Shown: positions 1 to 8,415 of the stretch, piece by piece
Position numbering within the stretch: position 1 is the stretch's first letter
How the letters are laid out: the number at the start of each line of letters is the position of its first letter
Assembly: GCA_965662575.1 (NCBI GenBank)
Contig: CBFIHN010000019.1
Span: forward strand, 1 to 29,876
Source of the DNA: CBFIHN01 sp965662575
GTDB lineage: Bacteria > Pseudomonadota > Gammaproteobacteria > Francisellales > CACEW01
Direction: 5' to 3'
Length of the DNA stretch: 29,876 nt
Notes under the pieces: generated by a model
Told to the model about the DNA's origin: nothing
Seen by the model: the letters and a program-made list of their open reading frames with translations, nothing else
The model's database searches: none
Translations under genes and position numbers: made by a program

Positions 1-56
1 ATAGCACGAGAAAAATACACTATTATTAAAATTTAGTCACCTGGGAATTCGCATTT

Positions 57-2087
57 TCATTGGTGATGACTATAGCTTAGTTTGCCGTCCGTTGGGCTTT
101 GCAGCACATCGTCATAGTACACAGCTATATTTGACGGTATATCACTGATGAGCAATTGATCGAAGACCTCTGAACCATCATCATCACCCAGCTTTACCGA
201 CAGCGCTGGGTTAAAGCGCTCTGTTGCTGGCCGAACAAACTCACCAACATCCTCCACTTGTGTTTCAACCGACGGTTGTGCTGCTTGCTGTGCAATAGAC
301 ACTAAAATACGAGCACTACTCACGGCAATGTCTTGATTTTCTTGCTCCAGGGTTATTGCCTGGATCTGTACTGACCCAGCAGCACTATCTCCTACATCAG
401 CAACTCCCTGTGGTATGTTGACACTGAGTCCATTTAAATCACTGGGCAATAACTGATAAGTGTGCTCAGCAATCAAAGCACCTTTGTTAAGCCCCCATCC
501 ATTGGGTACCTTGATTTGTACATTGTGGAGCATCTCTGAGCCGTCATCATCGACAATAACCACACGGATATCACCAAGCGGTACTGTACCATCATTCTCA
601 ACACCATAGACCACCTTATTTTCCAACATGATAGTTGGCGCATCAGCAGTGGGAATCAACGTATACTGTATTTCATGGGTTTCTCGCTGCTCACGTGCGT
701 CGGTGACCTGCAGTGTCACCGAATGAGTGCCACCAAAGTGGGTATTGGGCTGAATGTATAACACACCATCCATCACGTGTGGATTTAAAGGGTTATTAAA
801 AGCATTCATCACCTTATAGTGAATCGGTGCTTCTAATCTAGGGTCAAAATAGGGTGCCAACATTAATTCAAACTGACTGCCATCCTCCAATGCAATAAAG
901 TCATTGGGCAAAATAGCCTCACCTAAACCCAGGTTTGTCGGTTCGCTAATATCTCCTGAGTGAAATTGATCACTGATTTGATAGGCATTATGGGGGTTTA
1001 AATCAAGTGTTGGGGCATCTATTCTCTCATACATCACAGGCCCAACCGCATATTGATCATTGCTACCAATTTGCCCGATACTGTCAACAACTGCACCATT
1101 GATCTGATTAAATAATATAATCGCATCACGACCATTAATACCCAATGACGCACTGATATCAGATGACGCAGTAATCCCTACCACACTAGCACCTTGGTTA
1201 CTAATCACCACCTGTTGATTATGATTTAACACACCAACTAACGGCACCGTTAAGCTAATCTCCTGATTGCCATCTTGGTAAATTCGCAACTCATAATTTG
1301 CCAGATCGACGCTGGTACCGGTTTGATTGGTCAGTTCAATAGCCTGATCATTCTCGGTGAGGTCAACATAACGACGAATATATATATCATCAGCTGCTGA
1401 GAGTTGGTGTTCATAACGACTAGATGATGCGTTATTCATTAGGCTATCGGTTTCAACCTCACCAACGACAAACTCCAGGTTCCAATCGCTATCTTGACCC
1501 GTCGCATCCTTCGATGCCGCAATATCTGCCTGCAACAACTCACTGAGTTGGTGGACAAATGCTTGCCCAACATTATCCTGCGCAATATCACAACCATATA
1601 ATAATACATCTCCACTTGGCTTTAGGTGACTTGCCCATTCAACAAAAATCTCTGGATGCTCTGCCAATATTTGCGAATTAATCAAATCATTACCCAAATG
1701 AAACTGCCCCGAGCGTCCATGGGTCAATAAATGAATAGCATCTAATTCTGGTAATCGCTCAAGCGTCTCTGCCACCCGATCAAGACCACTCCCTTGCTGA
1801 TCAAGCACCACAACAAGAACATCTCTCCTTATCTGAGCAATAATTGAATGATAATTTGTCACTGAATCATTAATAAACAAGACTTCTTGATGCTGTTCAT
1901 GTTCTTGCTGCAGCAATACATCATCTGCTGACATATCCGCAGCCGATGTGAGGGGTTCAGACGGTGTTATTACGTCCGAATCTACTGTTGATGCCTGATC
2001 GACAACTAGAGGTAATGCGGCATCAAATAACAAACGAGGCTCAAGAAGATGAAAATGTGTCGGGCGAGACTCTTTATTTTCAGGCAT
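57..2087 (-). CDS. LEPR-XLL / DUF4347 surface protein, apparently C-terminally truncated
   Basis: The 676-residue product opens with the LEPR-XLL signature (LLEPRLLFDAA, residues 14-24), an N-terminal mark of very large secreted or surface proteins. A DUF4347 domain follows at about 66-215, with THG (His123) and YGC (Cys166). Next come a lamin-tail-like beta domain (about 232-345), a cadherin/dystroglycan-like domain (about 390-485) and two Ig-like repeats, each holding a DDDGSE motif. The protein ends inside the second of these repeats. It has no RTX repeats or type I secretion tail, whereas family members often run to thousands of residues, so I infer a truncated or decayed adhesin. All three frames meet stops soon after position 57. 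The ATG at 2087 has no clear Shine-Dalgarno, but a promoter-like sequence lies just upstream. Family call is solid; function and export are inferred. Confidence 0.8.
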   Translation of the reverse strand: MPENKESRPTHFHLLEPRLLFDAALPLVVDQASTVDSDVITPSEPLTSAADMSADDVLLQQEHEQHQEVLFINDSVTNYHSIIAQIRRDVLVVVLDQQGSGLDRVAETLERLPELDAIHLLTHGRSGQFHLGNDLINSQILAEHPEIFVEWASHLKPSGDVLLYGCDIAQDNVGQAFVHQLSELLQADIAASKDATGQDSDWNLEFVVGEVETDSLMNNASSSRYEHQLSAADDIYIRRYVDLTENDQAIELTNQTGTSVDLANYELRIYQDGNQEISLTVPLVGVLNHNQQVVISNQGASVVGITASSDISASLGINGRDAIILFNQINGAVVDSIGQIGSNDQYAVGPVMYERIDAPTLDLNPHNAYQISDQFHSGDISEPTNLGLGEAILPNDFIALEDGSQFELMLAPYFDPRLEAPIHYKVMNAFNNPLNPHVMDGVLYIQPNTHFGGTHSVTLQVTDAREQRETHEIQYTLIPTADAPTIMLENKVVYGVENDGTVPLGDIRVVIVDDDGSEMLHNVQIKVPNGWGLNKGALIAEHTYQLLPSDLNGLSVNIPQGVADVGDSAAGSVQIQAITLEQENQDIAVSSARILVSIAQQAAQPSVETQVEDVGEFVRPATERFNPALSVKLGDDDGSEVFDQLLISDIPSNIAVYYDDVLQSPTDGKLSYSHHQ

Positions 2088-2117
2088 AGTAAATGCAAAA
2101 TTATGATCTATTAAATA

Positions 2118-2146
2118 ATACTATTCCATCAACCAAAACAATTCAA
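2118..2146 (-). promoter_or_regulatory. Putative sigma70 promoter of the LEPR-XLL gene
   Basis: On the minus strand a TTGAAT -35 box (2141-2146) is followed by a 17-nt spacer and a TAGTAT -10 box (2118-2123), giving a leader of about 25 nt before the ATG at 2087. Spacing is ideal and both boxes are partial matches in AT-rich DNA, so this is a moderate call. Confidence 0.4.
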
Positions 2147-2327
2147 AAAAATATTTAATTGACGCAGAAAGATTGGGAATTTATTATCAATACATTTTAA
2201 AATGACATCTCTATAGATCTCAATTAATCTGTAACACCACCGAAATGAGTTCAACTCCATATTTTCCGTCAGTCCAGATAATCATTCCGTTCTTGGGTAG
2301 TATGGCTACCAGAGAAACCCTAGCTAC

Positions 2328-2354
2328 AAAAAAACCGGGCATAACCCGGTTTTT
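2328..2354 (-). terminator. Intrinsic terminator after rplQ
   Basis: Read on the minus strand, AAACCGGG and CCCGGTTT pair around a 5-nt loop and are followed by a run of seven T. This is a textbook rho-independent terminator about 125 nt beyond the rplQ stop, and it closes the ribosomal-protein cluster. Confidence 0.9.
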
Positions 2355-2477
2355 GATATTAAATAGATTAAGAACATGACAAGACATAACTGAATGGCTA
2401 AAAAGGCAACACATGATATCCATAACGACGGCAATGACACCTGTGGATATCAAGCGATTACGCACAGCACCAGAGAT

Positions 2478-2933
2478 TTAATCTTTCTTGCTTTCCTTGA
2501 GTTCTTCAGAATCAGTGTTTTTTTCCTCAACAGCTGTTTCTTCAATTTCATCACTGAAATCTTCAGCTGTTGGGATCACCCGATCAACCATCTCAACATA
2601 AGCCATTGGTGCTGCATCATCAGCACGGAAACCACATTTCAACACGCGAACATAACCACCAGGGCGTTGCTTATAACGTGGGCCAAACTCTTCAAATAAC
2701 AATTTAACCGCTGCTTTATTGCCTAAACGTGCGAAAGCTAAACGACGGTTAGCAACACTGTCTGTTTTCGCTAAAGTAATCAATGGCTCAACCACACGGC
2801 GCAAATCTTTAGCTTTTGGTAAAGTTGTTTTGATTAATTCATGTTCAAATAATGAGATCGCCATATTGCGAAACATCGCTTGGCGATGGCTACTGGTACG
2901 GCCAAATTTTCTTCCTACGTGACGATGACGCAT
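2478..2933 (-). CDS. rplQ: 50S ribosomal protein L17
   Basis: L17 is a large-subunit protein near the exit-tunnel rim. The start MRHRHVGRKFGRTSSHRQAM and the core to about residue 120 are typical. The product is 151 residues against 127 in E. coli, and the excess is an acidic C-terminal tail rich in Glu and Lys (about 125-151). It is the last gene of the alpha operon, 15 nt after rpoA, and is followed by an intrinsic terminator. Confidence 0.98.
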   Translation of the reverse strand: MRHRHVGRKFGRTSSHRQAMFRNMAISLFEHELIKTTLPKAKDLRRVVEPLITLAKTDSVANRRLAFARLGNKAAVKLLFEEFGPRYKQRPGGYVRVLKCGFRADDAAPMAYVEMVDRVIPTAEDFSDEIEETAVEEKNTDSEELKESKKD

Positions 2934-2948
2934 TGTTCTATTCCTCGT

Positions 2949-3926
2949 TTATAAATTCTTGGGTGGCCAATTCTCAACACGCATGCCAAGTTCTAAACCA
3001 CTTTCGTCTAGCTTTTCTTTAATTTCAGTTAACGATTTTTTACCTAAGTTTGGCGCCTTCAGCAACTCATTTTCAGTACGTTGTACCAGATCCCCAATGT
3101 AATGAATATCTTCCGTCTTTAGACAGTTCGCAGAGCGAACAGTCAACTCAAGGTCATCGACAGAGCGCAATAACACAGGATCATAATGAATTTCTTCCTC
3201 AGCTGAAGCAGAATCCGGTAATGCTTCCAAATCAACAAAAGAGCTTAATTGCTGATGTAAAATAGTTGCTGCTCGACGAACAGCTTCCTCTGGCTCGAGT
3301 GTTCCATCAGTTTCAATTTCAAGCACGAGCTTATCTAAGTCTGTACGCTGTTCAACACGAGCATTTTCAACACTATAGCTCACACGACGTACGGGGCTAT
3401 AAGACGCATCTAAAGACATCATACCCACTTCATGAGTAGATTCTTCAGTAATCATTGGCATGACAGGCTGATAACCACGACCAAGGCGAATTGTTAACTC
3501 CATGCGTAACTCAGCATTTTTTGTCATGTGCGCAATGACATAGTCAGGGTCAACAATCGTGACATCAGCACCAGCTTGAATATCACCCGCAGTAACCACT
3601 CCTTCACCTTTTTTGTGTAACGTGACGGTCATTTCTTCACGATCACCATTTAATGCGATACTCAAGTTTTTAAGGTTCAGTAAAATTTCAACAACATCTT
3701 CTTTGACACCATCGATGCTAGAGAATTCATGTTGTACACCATCAATTTTGACGTCTGTCACGGCATAGCCAGGCATCGCTGATAGTAAAACACGACGCAG
3801 CGCATTACCTAAAGTATAGCCAAAACCACGTTCTAGTGGCTCCAGAACAACCTTAGTTGTATTTTTTGCAACTGTTTTAACATCTACCAAACGAGGCGTT
3901 AGTAAGTTCATAGCTTCGATAATCAT
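2949..3926 (-). CDS. rpoA: DNA-directed RNA polymerase subunit alpha
   Basis: The 325-residue alpha subunit nucleates RNA polymerase assembly and contacts UP elements and activators. The N-terminal dimerisation domain carries LEPLERGFGYTLGNALRRVL (about 28-47). A flexible linker rich in Ser, Ala and Glu follows at about 236-246, then the C-terminal DNA-binding domain with VRSANCLK and PNLGKKSLTEIKEKL. Length and architecture match gammaproteobacteria. An AGGAG motif about 10 nt before the ATG supports this start. It lies between rpsD and rplQ as in the classical alpha operon. Confidence 0.99.
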   Translation of the reverse strand: MIIEAMNLLTPRLVDVKTVAKNTTKVVLEPLERGFGYTLGNALRRVLLSAMPGYAVTDVKIDGVQHEFSSIDGVKEDVVEILLNLKNLSIALNGDREEMTVTLHKKGEGVVTAGDIQAGADVTIVDPDYVIAHMTKNAELRMELTIRLGRGYQPVMPMITEESTHEVGMMSLDASYSPVRRVSYSVENARVEQRTDLDKLVLEIETDGTLEPEEAVRRAATILHQQLSSFVDLEALPDSASAEEEIHYDPVLLRSVDDLELTVRSANCLKTEDIHYIGDLVQRTENELLKAPNLGKKSLTEIKEKLDESGLELGMRVENWPPKNL

Positions 3927-3953
3927 CGGGATATTTCTCCTAAAGGGTAGATA

Positions 3954-4574
3954 TTACTTAGAGTACAATTCAACGATCAGTTGTTCATTAATCTCTGCCG
4001 GTAAATCACTACGATCGGGATATTGCTTGAAGATGCCTTCTAGCTTTTCATCAGATACGTCAACCCAACTCACTTCGGTACGCTGCTTAGCAAGCTCTAA
4101 AGCAGATTTAATGCGAGTCTGTGCTTTAGATTTTTCGCGAATGGCAATAACATCACCAGGTGCAACTTGATATGACGGCACGTTTAAGACTTTACCATTG
4201 ACAGTAATTGATTTATGAGAAACCAGCTGGCGAGATTCAGCACGAGTGCATCCAAAACCCATCCGATAGACCACGTTATCTAAACGCGTTTCCAAGAGAG
4301 TCAATAAGTTTTCACCGGTAGAACCTTTACGGCGTGCAGCCTCTTTGTAATAACGACGAAATTGATTTTCTAAAACACCATAAATACGACGTACTTTTTG
4401 TTTTTCACGGAGTTGATTACCATAATCAGATAAACGACCACGCTTTGCACCGTGTGCGCCAGGTGCCGTATTAATATTACATTTTGCTTCTAACGGCTTT
4501 ACACCACTTTTTAAAAATAAGTCCGTACCTTCGCGGCGGGCTAGCTTACAAGTTGGTCCAAGATATCTTGCCAT
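3954..4574 (-). CDS. rpsD: 30S ribosomal protein S4
   Basis: The 206-residue product is a full-length S4, a primary 16S rRNA binder that nucleates 30S assembly and in E. coli represses the alpha operon. It starts MARYLGPTCKLARREGTDLF and holds the S4 RNA-binding fold (LDNVVYRMGFGCTRAESRQL, about 98-117). The zinc-coordinating N-terminal Cys cluster of some phyla is absent, which is usual here. It lies 33 nt after rpsK and 27 nt before rpoA. Confidence 0.99.
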   Translation of the reverse strand: MARYLGPTCKLARREGTDLFLKSGVKPLEAKCNINTAPGAHGAKRGRLSDYGNQLREKQKVRRIYGVLENQFRRYYKEAARRKGSTGENLLTLLETRLDNVVYRMGFGCTRAESRQLVSHKSITVNGKVLNVPSYQVAPGDVIAIREKSKAQTRIKSALELAKQRTEVSWVDVSDEKLEGIFKQYPDRSDLPAEINEQLIVELYSK

Positions 4575-4607
4575 GTTACTTTAATTCCTACTCTATCGAT
4601 TCTAAGA

Positions 4608-5000
4608 TTAAACGCGACGCTTTTTGGGCGGACGACAGCCATTATGAGGCAAAGGAGTGACATCAGTAATACTATTGATTTTAAAGCCTTTAGCATTTAA
4701 TGCACGAATTGCTGATTCACGGCCAGGCCCAGGACCTTTAACCAAAACATCAACGCTTTTCATTCCATGTTCCAGCGCCATTTCACCTGCGCGTTCAGAT
4801 GCAACCTGTGCTGCAAAAGGTGTACTCTTCCGAGAACCTCTAAAACCACTACCACCAGAAGTTGCCCAAGTCAGTACATTTCCTTGACGATCGGAAATAG
4901 TAATAATGGTGTTATTAAAGGAAGCATGAATATGTGCAACGCCTTCAACAACAACACGTTTGTTCTTTTTGCGAGATGATTTTGCTGGTGCTTTTGCCAT
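4608..5000 (-). CDS. rpsK: 30S ribosomal protein S11
   Basis: S11 helps form the 30S platform near the E and P sites. The 130-residue product has the expected core (HIHASFNNTIITISDRQGN) and the conserved C-terminus PHNGCRPPKKRRV. It lies between rpsM and rpsD with short gaps, in the standard alpha-operon order. Confidence 0.99.
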   Translation of the reverse strand: MAKAPAKSSRKKNKRVVVEGVAHIHASFNNTIITISDRQGNVLTWATSGGSGFRGSRKSTPFAAQVASERAGEMALEHGMKSVDVLVKGPGPGRESAIRALNAKGFKINSITDVTPLPHNGCRPPKKRRV

Positions 5001-5024
5001 GTTGTGTAATTCCTAAATTCTTAA

Positions 5025-5381
5025 TTATGCGCGGATTGGCTTACGTGGGCCTTTGCGAGTACGCGCGTTTGTTTTAGTCCGCTGGCCATTGACTGGCAAA
5101 CCACGACGGTGGCGCAACCCACGATAGCTACCTAAGTCAGTTAAGCGCTTGATATTCATTGATACTTCACGACGAAGGTCCCCTTCAATCGTATATTTTG
5201 CAACTTCTACACGAAGCTTTTCCAACTGCGTTTCATCCAGGTCTTTTGCATGCGTAGTGGCTGCAATACCAGTCGCCGCACAAATTTTTTGTGCGCGAAC
5301 ACGGCCAATACCATAAATCGCAGTGAGCGCGATTTCTATGTGCTTTTGCACTGGAATGTTAATGCCTGCTATACGGGCCAT
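5025..5381 (-). CDS. rpsM: 30S ribosomal protein S13
   Basis: S13 sits in the 30S head and contributes to inter-subunit bridges and P-site tRNA contact. The 118-residue product begins MARIAGINIPVQKHIEIALT and ends in the basic tail GQRTKTNARTRKGPRKPIRA. It is the first gene of the alpha group, 79 nt after rpmJ, with a TTGGAGAATTAG stretch containing GGAG before the ATG. A promoter-like sequence lies in the gap. Confidence 0.99.
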   Translation of the reverse strand: MARIAGINIPVQKHIEIALTAIYGIGRVRAQKICAATGIAATTHAKDLDETQLEKLRVEVAKYTIEGDLRREVSMNIKRLTDLGSYRGLRHRRGLPVNGQRTKTNARTRKGPRKPIRA

Positions 5382-5431
5382 CTAATTCTCCAAAAGTATC
5401 AATTATAGTTACAAAAATTTTAAGGCGCGTA

Positions 5432-5460
5432 AGACTATCCGCTTTACACCTAAAAGTCAA
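5432..5460 (-). promoter_or_regulatory. Putative alpha-operon promoter between rpmJ and rpsM
   Basis: TTGACT (5455-5460), directly after the rpmJ stop codon, is followed by a 17-nt spacer and TAGTCT (5432-5437) on the minus strand. The position matches the E. coli alpha promoter. The -35 box is near consensus and the -10 box weak. The implied leader is about 45 nt, so any S4-responsive structure would have to be compact or reach into rpsM. Confidence 0.45.
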
Positions 5461-5574
5461 TTAACCCTGTCTTTGCTTGTGGCGCGCATCCTTACAAATA
5501 ACGCGAATAACACCTTTACGACGGATCAACTTACAATGACGACAAATACGTTTTACCGAAGCTCTTACTTTCAT
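5461..5574 (-). CDS. rpmJ: 50S ribosomal protein L36
   Basis: This 37-residue protein reads MKVRASVKRICRHCKLIRRK at the start and ends KDARHKQRQG. It is the zinc-binding form of L36, with ligands Cys11, Cys14, Cys27 and His32 all present. It lies 14 nt after secY and closes the spc group, exactly where L36 is expected. Confidence 0.97.
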   Translation of the reverse strand: MKVRASVKRICRHCKLIRRKGVIRVICKDARHKQRQG

Positions 5575-5588
5575 CTTCTTATCCTTTC

Positions 5589-6911
5589 TTACTTAACTGT
5601 AGCACCGCCACGCCCCTTAAGGTTGGCTTTTTGCAGCAATGAATCATATCGGTTTGACATTAAGTGTGACTGCACTTGGGCCATAAAATCCATAATCACA
5701 ACCACAATGATTAATAATGACGTACCACCAAAGTAAAATGGCACATGCCAAGCCATCATCAAGAACATTGGCAACAAACAAACCAAAGTCACATAAATTG
5801 AACCAACCAAGGTTAATCGCGACATGACGCCGTCAATATAATGAGCAGTTTGATCTCCCGGGCGGATACCAGGAATAAATGCGCCAGATTTTTTTAAGTT
5901 ATCCGCAGTATCTTGTGGGTTAAAGACTAGCGCTGTATAAAAAAAGCTAAAGAAGATAATCGCTGCTGCAAACAAAATGACATAAAGTGGTTGTCCAAAT
6001 GACAATGCCAAACCAATTTCACTCAACCAGCCCAAATGCGGAACCGTCCCAAACCACTGACTTAAACTCTGTGGCAACAATAAAATACTACTGGCAAAAA
6101 TCGCTGGAATAACACCAGACATGTTTAATTTCAATGGTAAATGGCTGCTCTGGGCTGCATACATTTTCCGCCCTTGCTGACGCTTGGCATAGTTTACTGT
6201 GATACGACGTTGCGCACGTTCAACAAACACAACAAAAATGGTCACTGCAACAATGATGACAACAACCATTAACAAGACAATCAAACTTAGGTTACCTTGA
6301 CGTGCTTGCTCAAACGTGTGCATTAATGCAGTTGGAATACCAGATGCAATACTCGCAAAAATCAACAACGAAATACCGTTACCAATTCCACGTTCTGTCA
6401 TTTGCTCACCAAGCCACATCAAGAACATCGTGCCAGTTGTTAAGGTAACAACTGAAATGATATAAAACGACATTGACGGATAAAATACTAACCCATGGGA
6501 GATAATATATTTCGTCATACCTAAAGATTGAAACAACGCCAAAAACAAAGTCGCATAACGGGTATATTGCGTAATTTTTCGCTGACCTGATTCACCTTCT
6601 TTTTTAAGCTCACTTAACTTAGGTGAAATGGCAGTAAATAATTGGATAATAATCGAAGCTGAAATATAGGGCATGATTCCCAAGGCAAAGACCGTCAAAC
6701 GTGACAAAGCACCACCTGAGAACATATTAAACAAACCTAGAATGGTATTTTGCTCACTGTGGAAAAACTGTGCTAGTTTAATTGGGTCAATACCAGGCAC
6801 AGGGATGTACGCACCAAGACGGTAGATAACAATACCCATCAACACAAACAGGAGACGCTGTTTGAGTTCAGTTAGACCACTACCCTGTGCTGTTTGCGGA
6901 GCCTTTGCCAT
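5589..6911 (-). CDS. secY: Protein translocase subunit SecY
   Basis: SecY is the channel subunit of the SecYEG translocon in the inner membrane. The 440-residue length and repeated hydrophobic stretches fit the ten-helix family. Recognisable parts include LGAYIPVPGID (plug region, about 32-42), FALGIMPYISASIIIQLFTA and the cytosolic loop around FVERAQRRITVNYAKRQQGR. It starts 1 nt after rplO within the spc operon, as in most bacteria. Confidence 0.99.
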   Translation of the reverse strand: MAKAPQTAQGSGLTELKQRLLFVLMGIVIYRLGAYIPVPGIDPIKLAQFFHSEQNTILGLFNMFSGGALSRLTVFALGIMPYISASIIIQLFTAISPKLSELKKEGESGQRKITQYTRYATLFLALFQSLGMTKYIISHGLVFYPSMSFYIISVVTLTTGTMFLMWLGEQMTERGIGNGISLLIFASIASGIPTALMHTFEQARQGNLSLIVLLMVVVIIVAVTIFVVFVERAQRRITVNYAKRQQGRKMYAAQSSHLPLKLNMSGVIPAIFASSILLLPQSLSQWFGTVPHLGWLSEIGLALSFGQPLYVILFAAAIIFFSFFYTALVFNPQDTADNLKKSGAFIPGIRPGDQTAHYIDGVMSRLTLVGSIYVTLVCLLPMFLMMAWHVPFYFGGTSLLIIVVVIMDFMAQVQSHLMSNRYDSLLQKANLKGRGGATVK

Positions 6912-6912
6912 C

Positions 6913-7347
6913 TTAATCTACTACTTTACCGCCAGCGGCTGTGATTGCCTCACGTGCGCCTTGAGTTAAAGTTAAGCCATTAATGGTCACAGATTTTTCA
7001 ATTTTGCCTGAGTTAATAACACGTACACGTTGGATAGTGTTGGCAACTAAACCAGCGGCTTTTAATGCTTCCAAATCAATCATATCTACTGCTAGTTTAT
7101 TGATTTCATCTAAGCGGACTTCATCAGTGACTTTAGCTAAACGTGAATTGAAGCCAAACTTAGGCAAACGTCGTTGCAAAGGCATTTGACCACCTTCAAA
7201 ACCTGGGCGAACCGAACCACCAGAACGAGCTTTTTGGCCTTTATGACCGCTACCACAAGTTTTACCCAAACCAGAACCGATACCACGACCAACACGCTTA
7301 GCAGTAGGCTTTGAACCTGGAGCAGGTCTTAACGTATTTAATTGCAT
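6913..7347 (-). CDS. rplO: 50S ribosomal protein L15
   Basis: L15 is a late-assembly protein of the large subunit. The start MQLNTLRPAPGSKPTAKRVG at 7347 gives 144 residues. An in-frame ATG five codons upstream is rejected because it would overlap rpmD, and because the start used here is the family start with a GAGGA motif inside the end of rpmD. The glycine-rich GRGIGSGLGKTCGSGHKGQK segment is diagnostic. Confidence 0.98.
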   Translation of the reverse strand: MQLNTLRPAPGSKPTAKRVGRGIGSGLGKTCGSGHKGQKARSGGSVRPGFEGGQMPLQRRLPKFGFNSRLAKVTDEVRLDEINKLAVDMIDLEALKAAGLVANTIQRVRVINSGKIEKSVTINGLTLTQGAREAITAAGGKVVD

Positions 7348-7348
7348 G

Positions 7349-7534
7349 TTATTCGTCCTCAATCTTCAATAAATAAGCTATCTTATTGATCATCCCTCGC
7401 GTTGCCGGTGTATCTTCTATTTCAGAAGTTTGGTGCATGCGACGTAAACCAAGACCACGCGCACAGGCTTTGTGCGCTTCAAGACGGCCAATTAAACTTT
7501 TTACCAGAGTTACTTTAACTGTTTTCTTTGCCAT
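7349..7534 (-). CDS. rpmD: 50S ribosomal protein L30
   Basis: The 61-residue L30 has the family motif VKSLIGRLEAHKACARGLGL followed by RRMHQTSEIEDTPATRGMIN. It lies between rpsE and rplO with gaps of 5 nt and 1 nt, which suggests translational coupling. Confidence 0.98.
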   Translation of the reverse strand: MAKKTVKVTLVKSLIGRLEAHKACARGLGLRRMHQTSEIEDTPATRGMINKIAYLLKIEDE

Positions 7535-7539
7535 AACCG

Positions 7540-8046
7540 TTATCCTATGATTTCTTCAACGGTTTTACCGCGTTTTGCCGCAACCATCTCTGGTGTTTGC
7601 ATAGACTGCAAGGCACCGATAGTTGCACGAACAATATTCACTGGGCGAGTTGAGCCATAGCATTTCGCCAGTACATTGTGGACACCTAACACTTCAAAAA
7701 CGGAGCGCATTGCACCACCAGCGATAATACCAGTACCTTTCGATGCAGGCTTCATAAATACTTTAGACGCACTAAATTTATGCATAATCGGATACCACAC
7801 GGTATCGCCGTTTAGCTGCACAGTAACCATATTTTTACGCGCATCTTCCATCGCTTTTTGGATAGCGACAGGCACTTCACGTGCCTTACCACGGCCAATA
7901 CCAATACGACCTTTACCATCGCCAACAACCACGAGGCCTGAAAAGCTAAAAATACGACCACCCTTGACAACTTTTGAGTGACGGTCGACTGAAATTAGCT
8001 TTTCAATTAAGCCATCACCTTTTTGGGTTTCCACTTTATTGCTCAT
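7540..8046 (-). CDS. rpsE: 30S ribosomal protein S5
   Basis: S5 sits at the mRNA entry side of the 30S subunit and affects decoding fidelity. The 168-residue product holds the double-stranded RNA-binding fold (GLIEKLISVDRHSKVVKGGR) and GVHNVLAKCYGSTRPVNIVR. It is in the usual place between rplR and rpmD. Confidence 0.99.
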   Translation of the reverse strand: MSNKVETQKGDGLIEKLISVDRHSKVVKGGRIFSFSGLVVVGDGKGRIGIGRGKAREVPVAIQKAMEDARKNMVTVQLNGDTVWYPIMHKFSASKVFMKPASKGTGIIAGGAMRSVFEVLGVHNVLAKCYGSTRPVNIVRATIGALQSMQTPEMVAAKRGKTVEEIIG

Positions 8047-8061
8047 TGAATTTCTATCCTC

Positions 8062-8406
8062 TTAAAACTTCAGACCAGCTTCACGTGCCGCATCTGCTAA
8101 TGCGGCAACACGGCCATGATAGGCAAAACCAGAACGATCAAATGCAACCGCATCAATGCCTTTTTCTAAGGCACGTTTAGCAACTAGAGCGCCAACAACT
8201 TTTGCTGCTGCAACATTACCACCAAAGCTTGTGCGCAATTCTGCTTCCACAGTTGATGCCGCAGCCAACACCTTGGCATCGCTATCGATAACCTGGGCAT
8301 AAATATGCTTAGGGGTACGATGAATACATAAACGTGTTTTGCCGGCCTCACGAATATTCAAGCGGGTCTTTTTTGCGCGACGAATACGTGCTCTTACCTT
8401 ATCCAT
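8062..8406 (-). CDS. rplR: 50S ribosomal protein L18
   Basis: L18 binds 5S rRNA together with L5. The 114-residue product has the basic N-terminus (KVRARIRRAKKTRLNIREAG) and the core LCIHRTPKHIYAQVIDSDAK. It ends with the family motif DRSGFAYHGRVAALADAARE AGLKF, interrupted here only for length. It lies between rplF and rpsE. Confidence 0.99.
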   Translation of the reverse strand: MDKVRARIRRAKKTRLNIREAGKTRLCIHRTPKHIYAQVIDSDAKVLAAASTVEAELRTSFGGNVAAAKVVGALVAKRALEKGIDAVAFDRSGFAYHGRVAALADAAREAGLKF

Positions 8407-8415
8407 TATTTAATC

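Larger units (their letters stand above)
2088..2477. other. Intergenic region between rplQ and the LEPR-XLL gene
   Basis: This 390-nt gap holds the terminator of the ribosomal cluster (2328-2354) and the promoter-like sequence of the next gene (2118-2146). The remainder is AT-rich. The short ORFs that cross it lack ribosome binding sites and recognisable products, so I see no further gene. Confidence 0.6.

Noticed and set aside
1..56. Continuation of the LEPR-XLL reading frame in another frame
   Set aside because: All frames meet stops within a short distance and the DNA turns AT-rich, so no simple frameshift repair is visible.
2220..2465. 81-residue ORF after rplQ
   Set aside because: It crosses the rplQ terminator, lacks a ribosome binding site and has no family resemblance.
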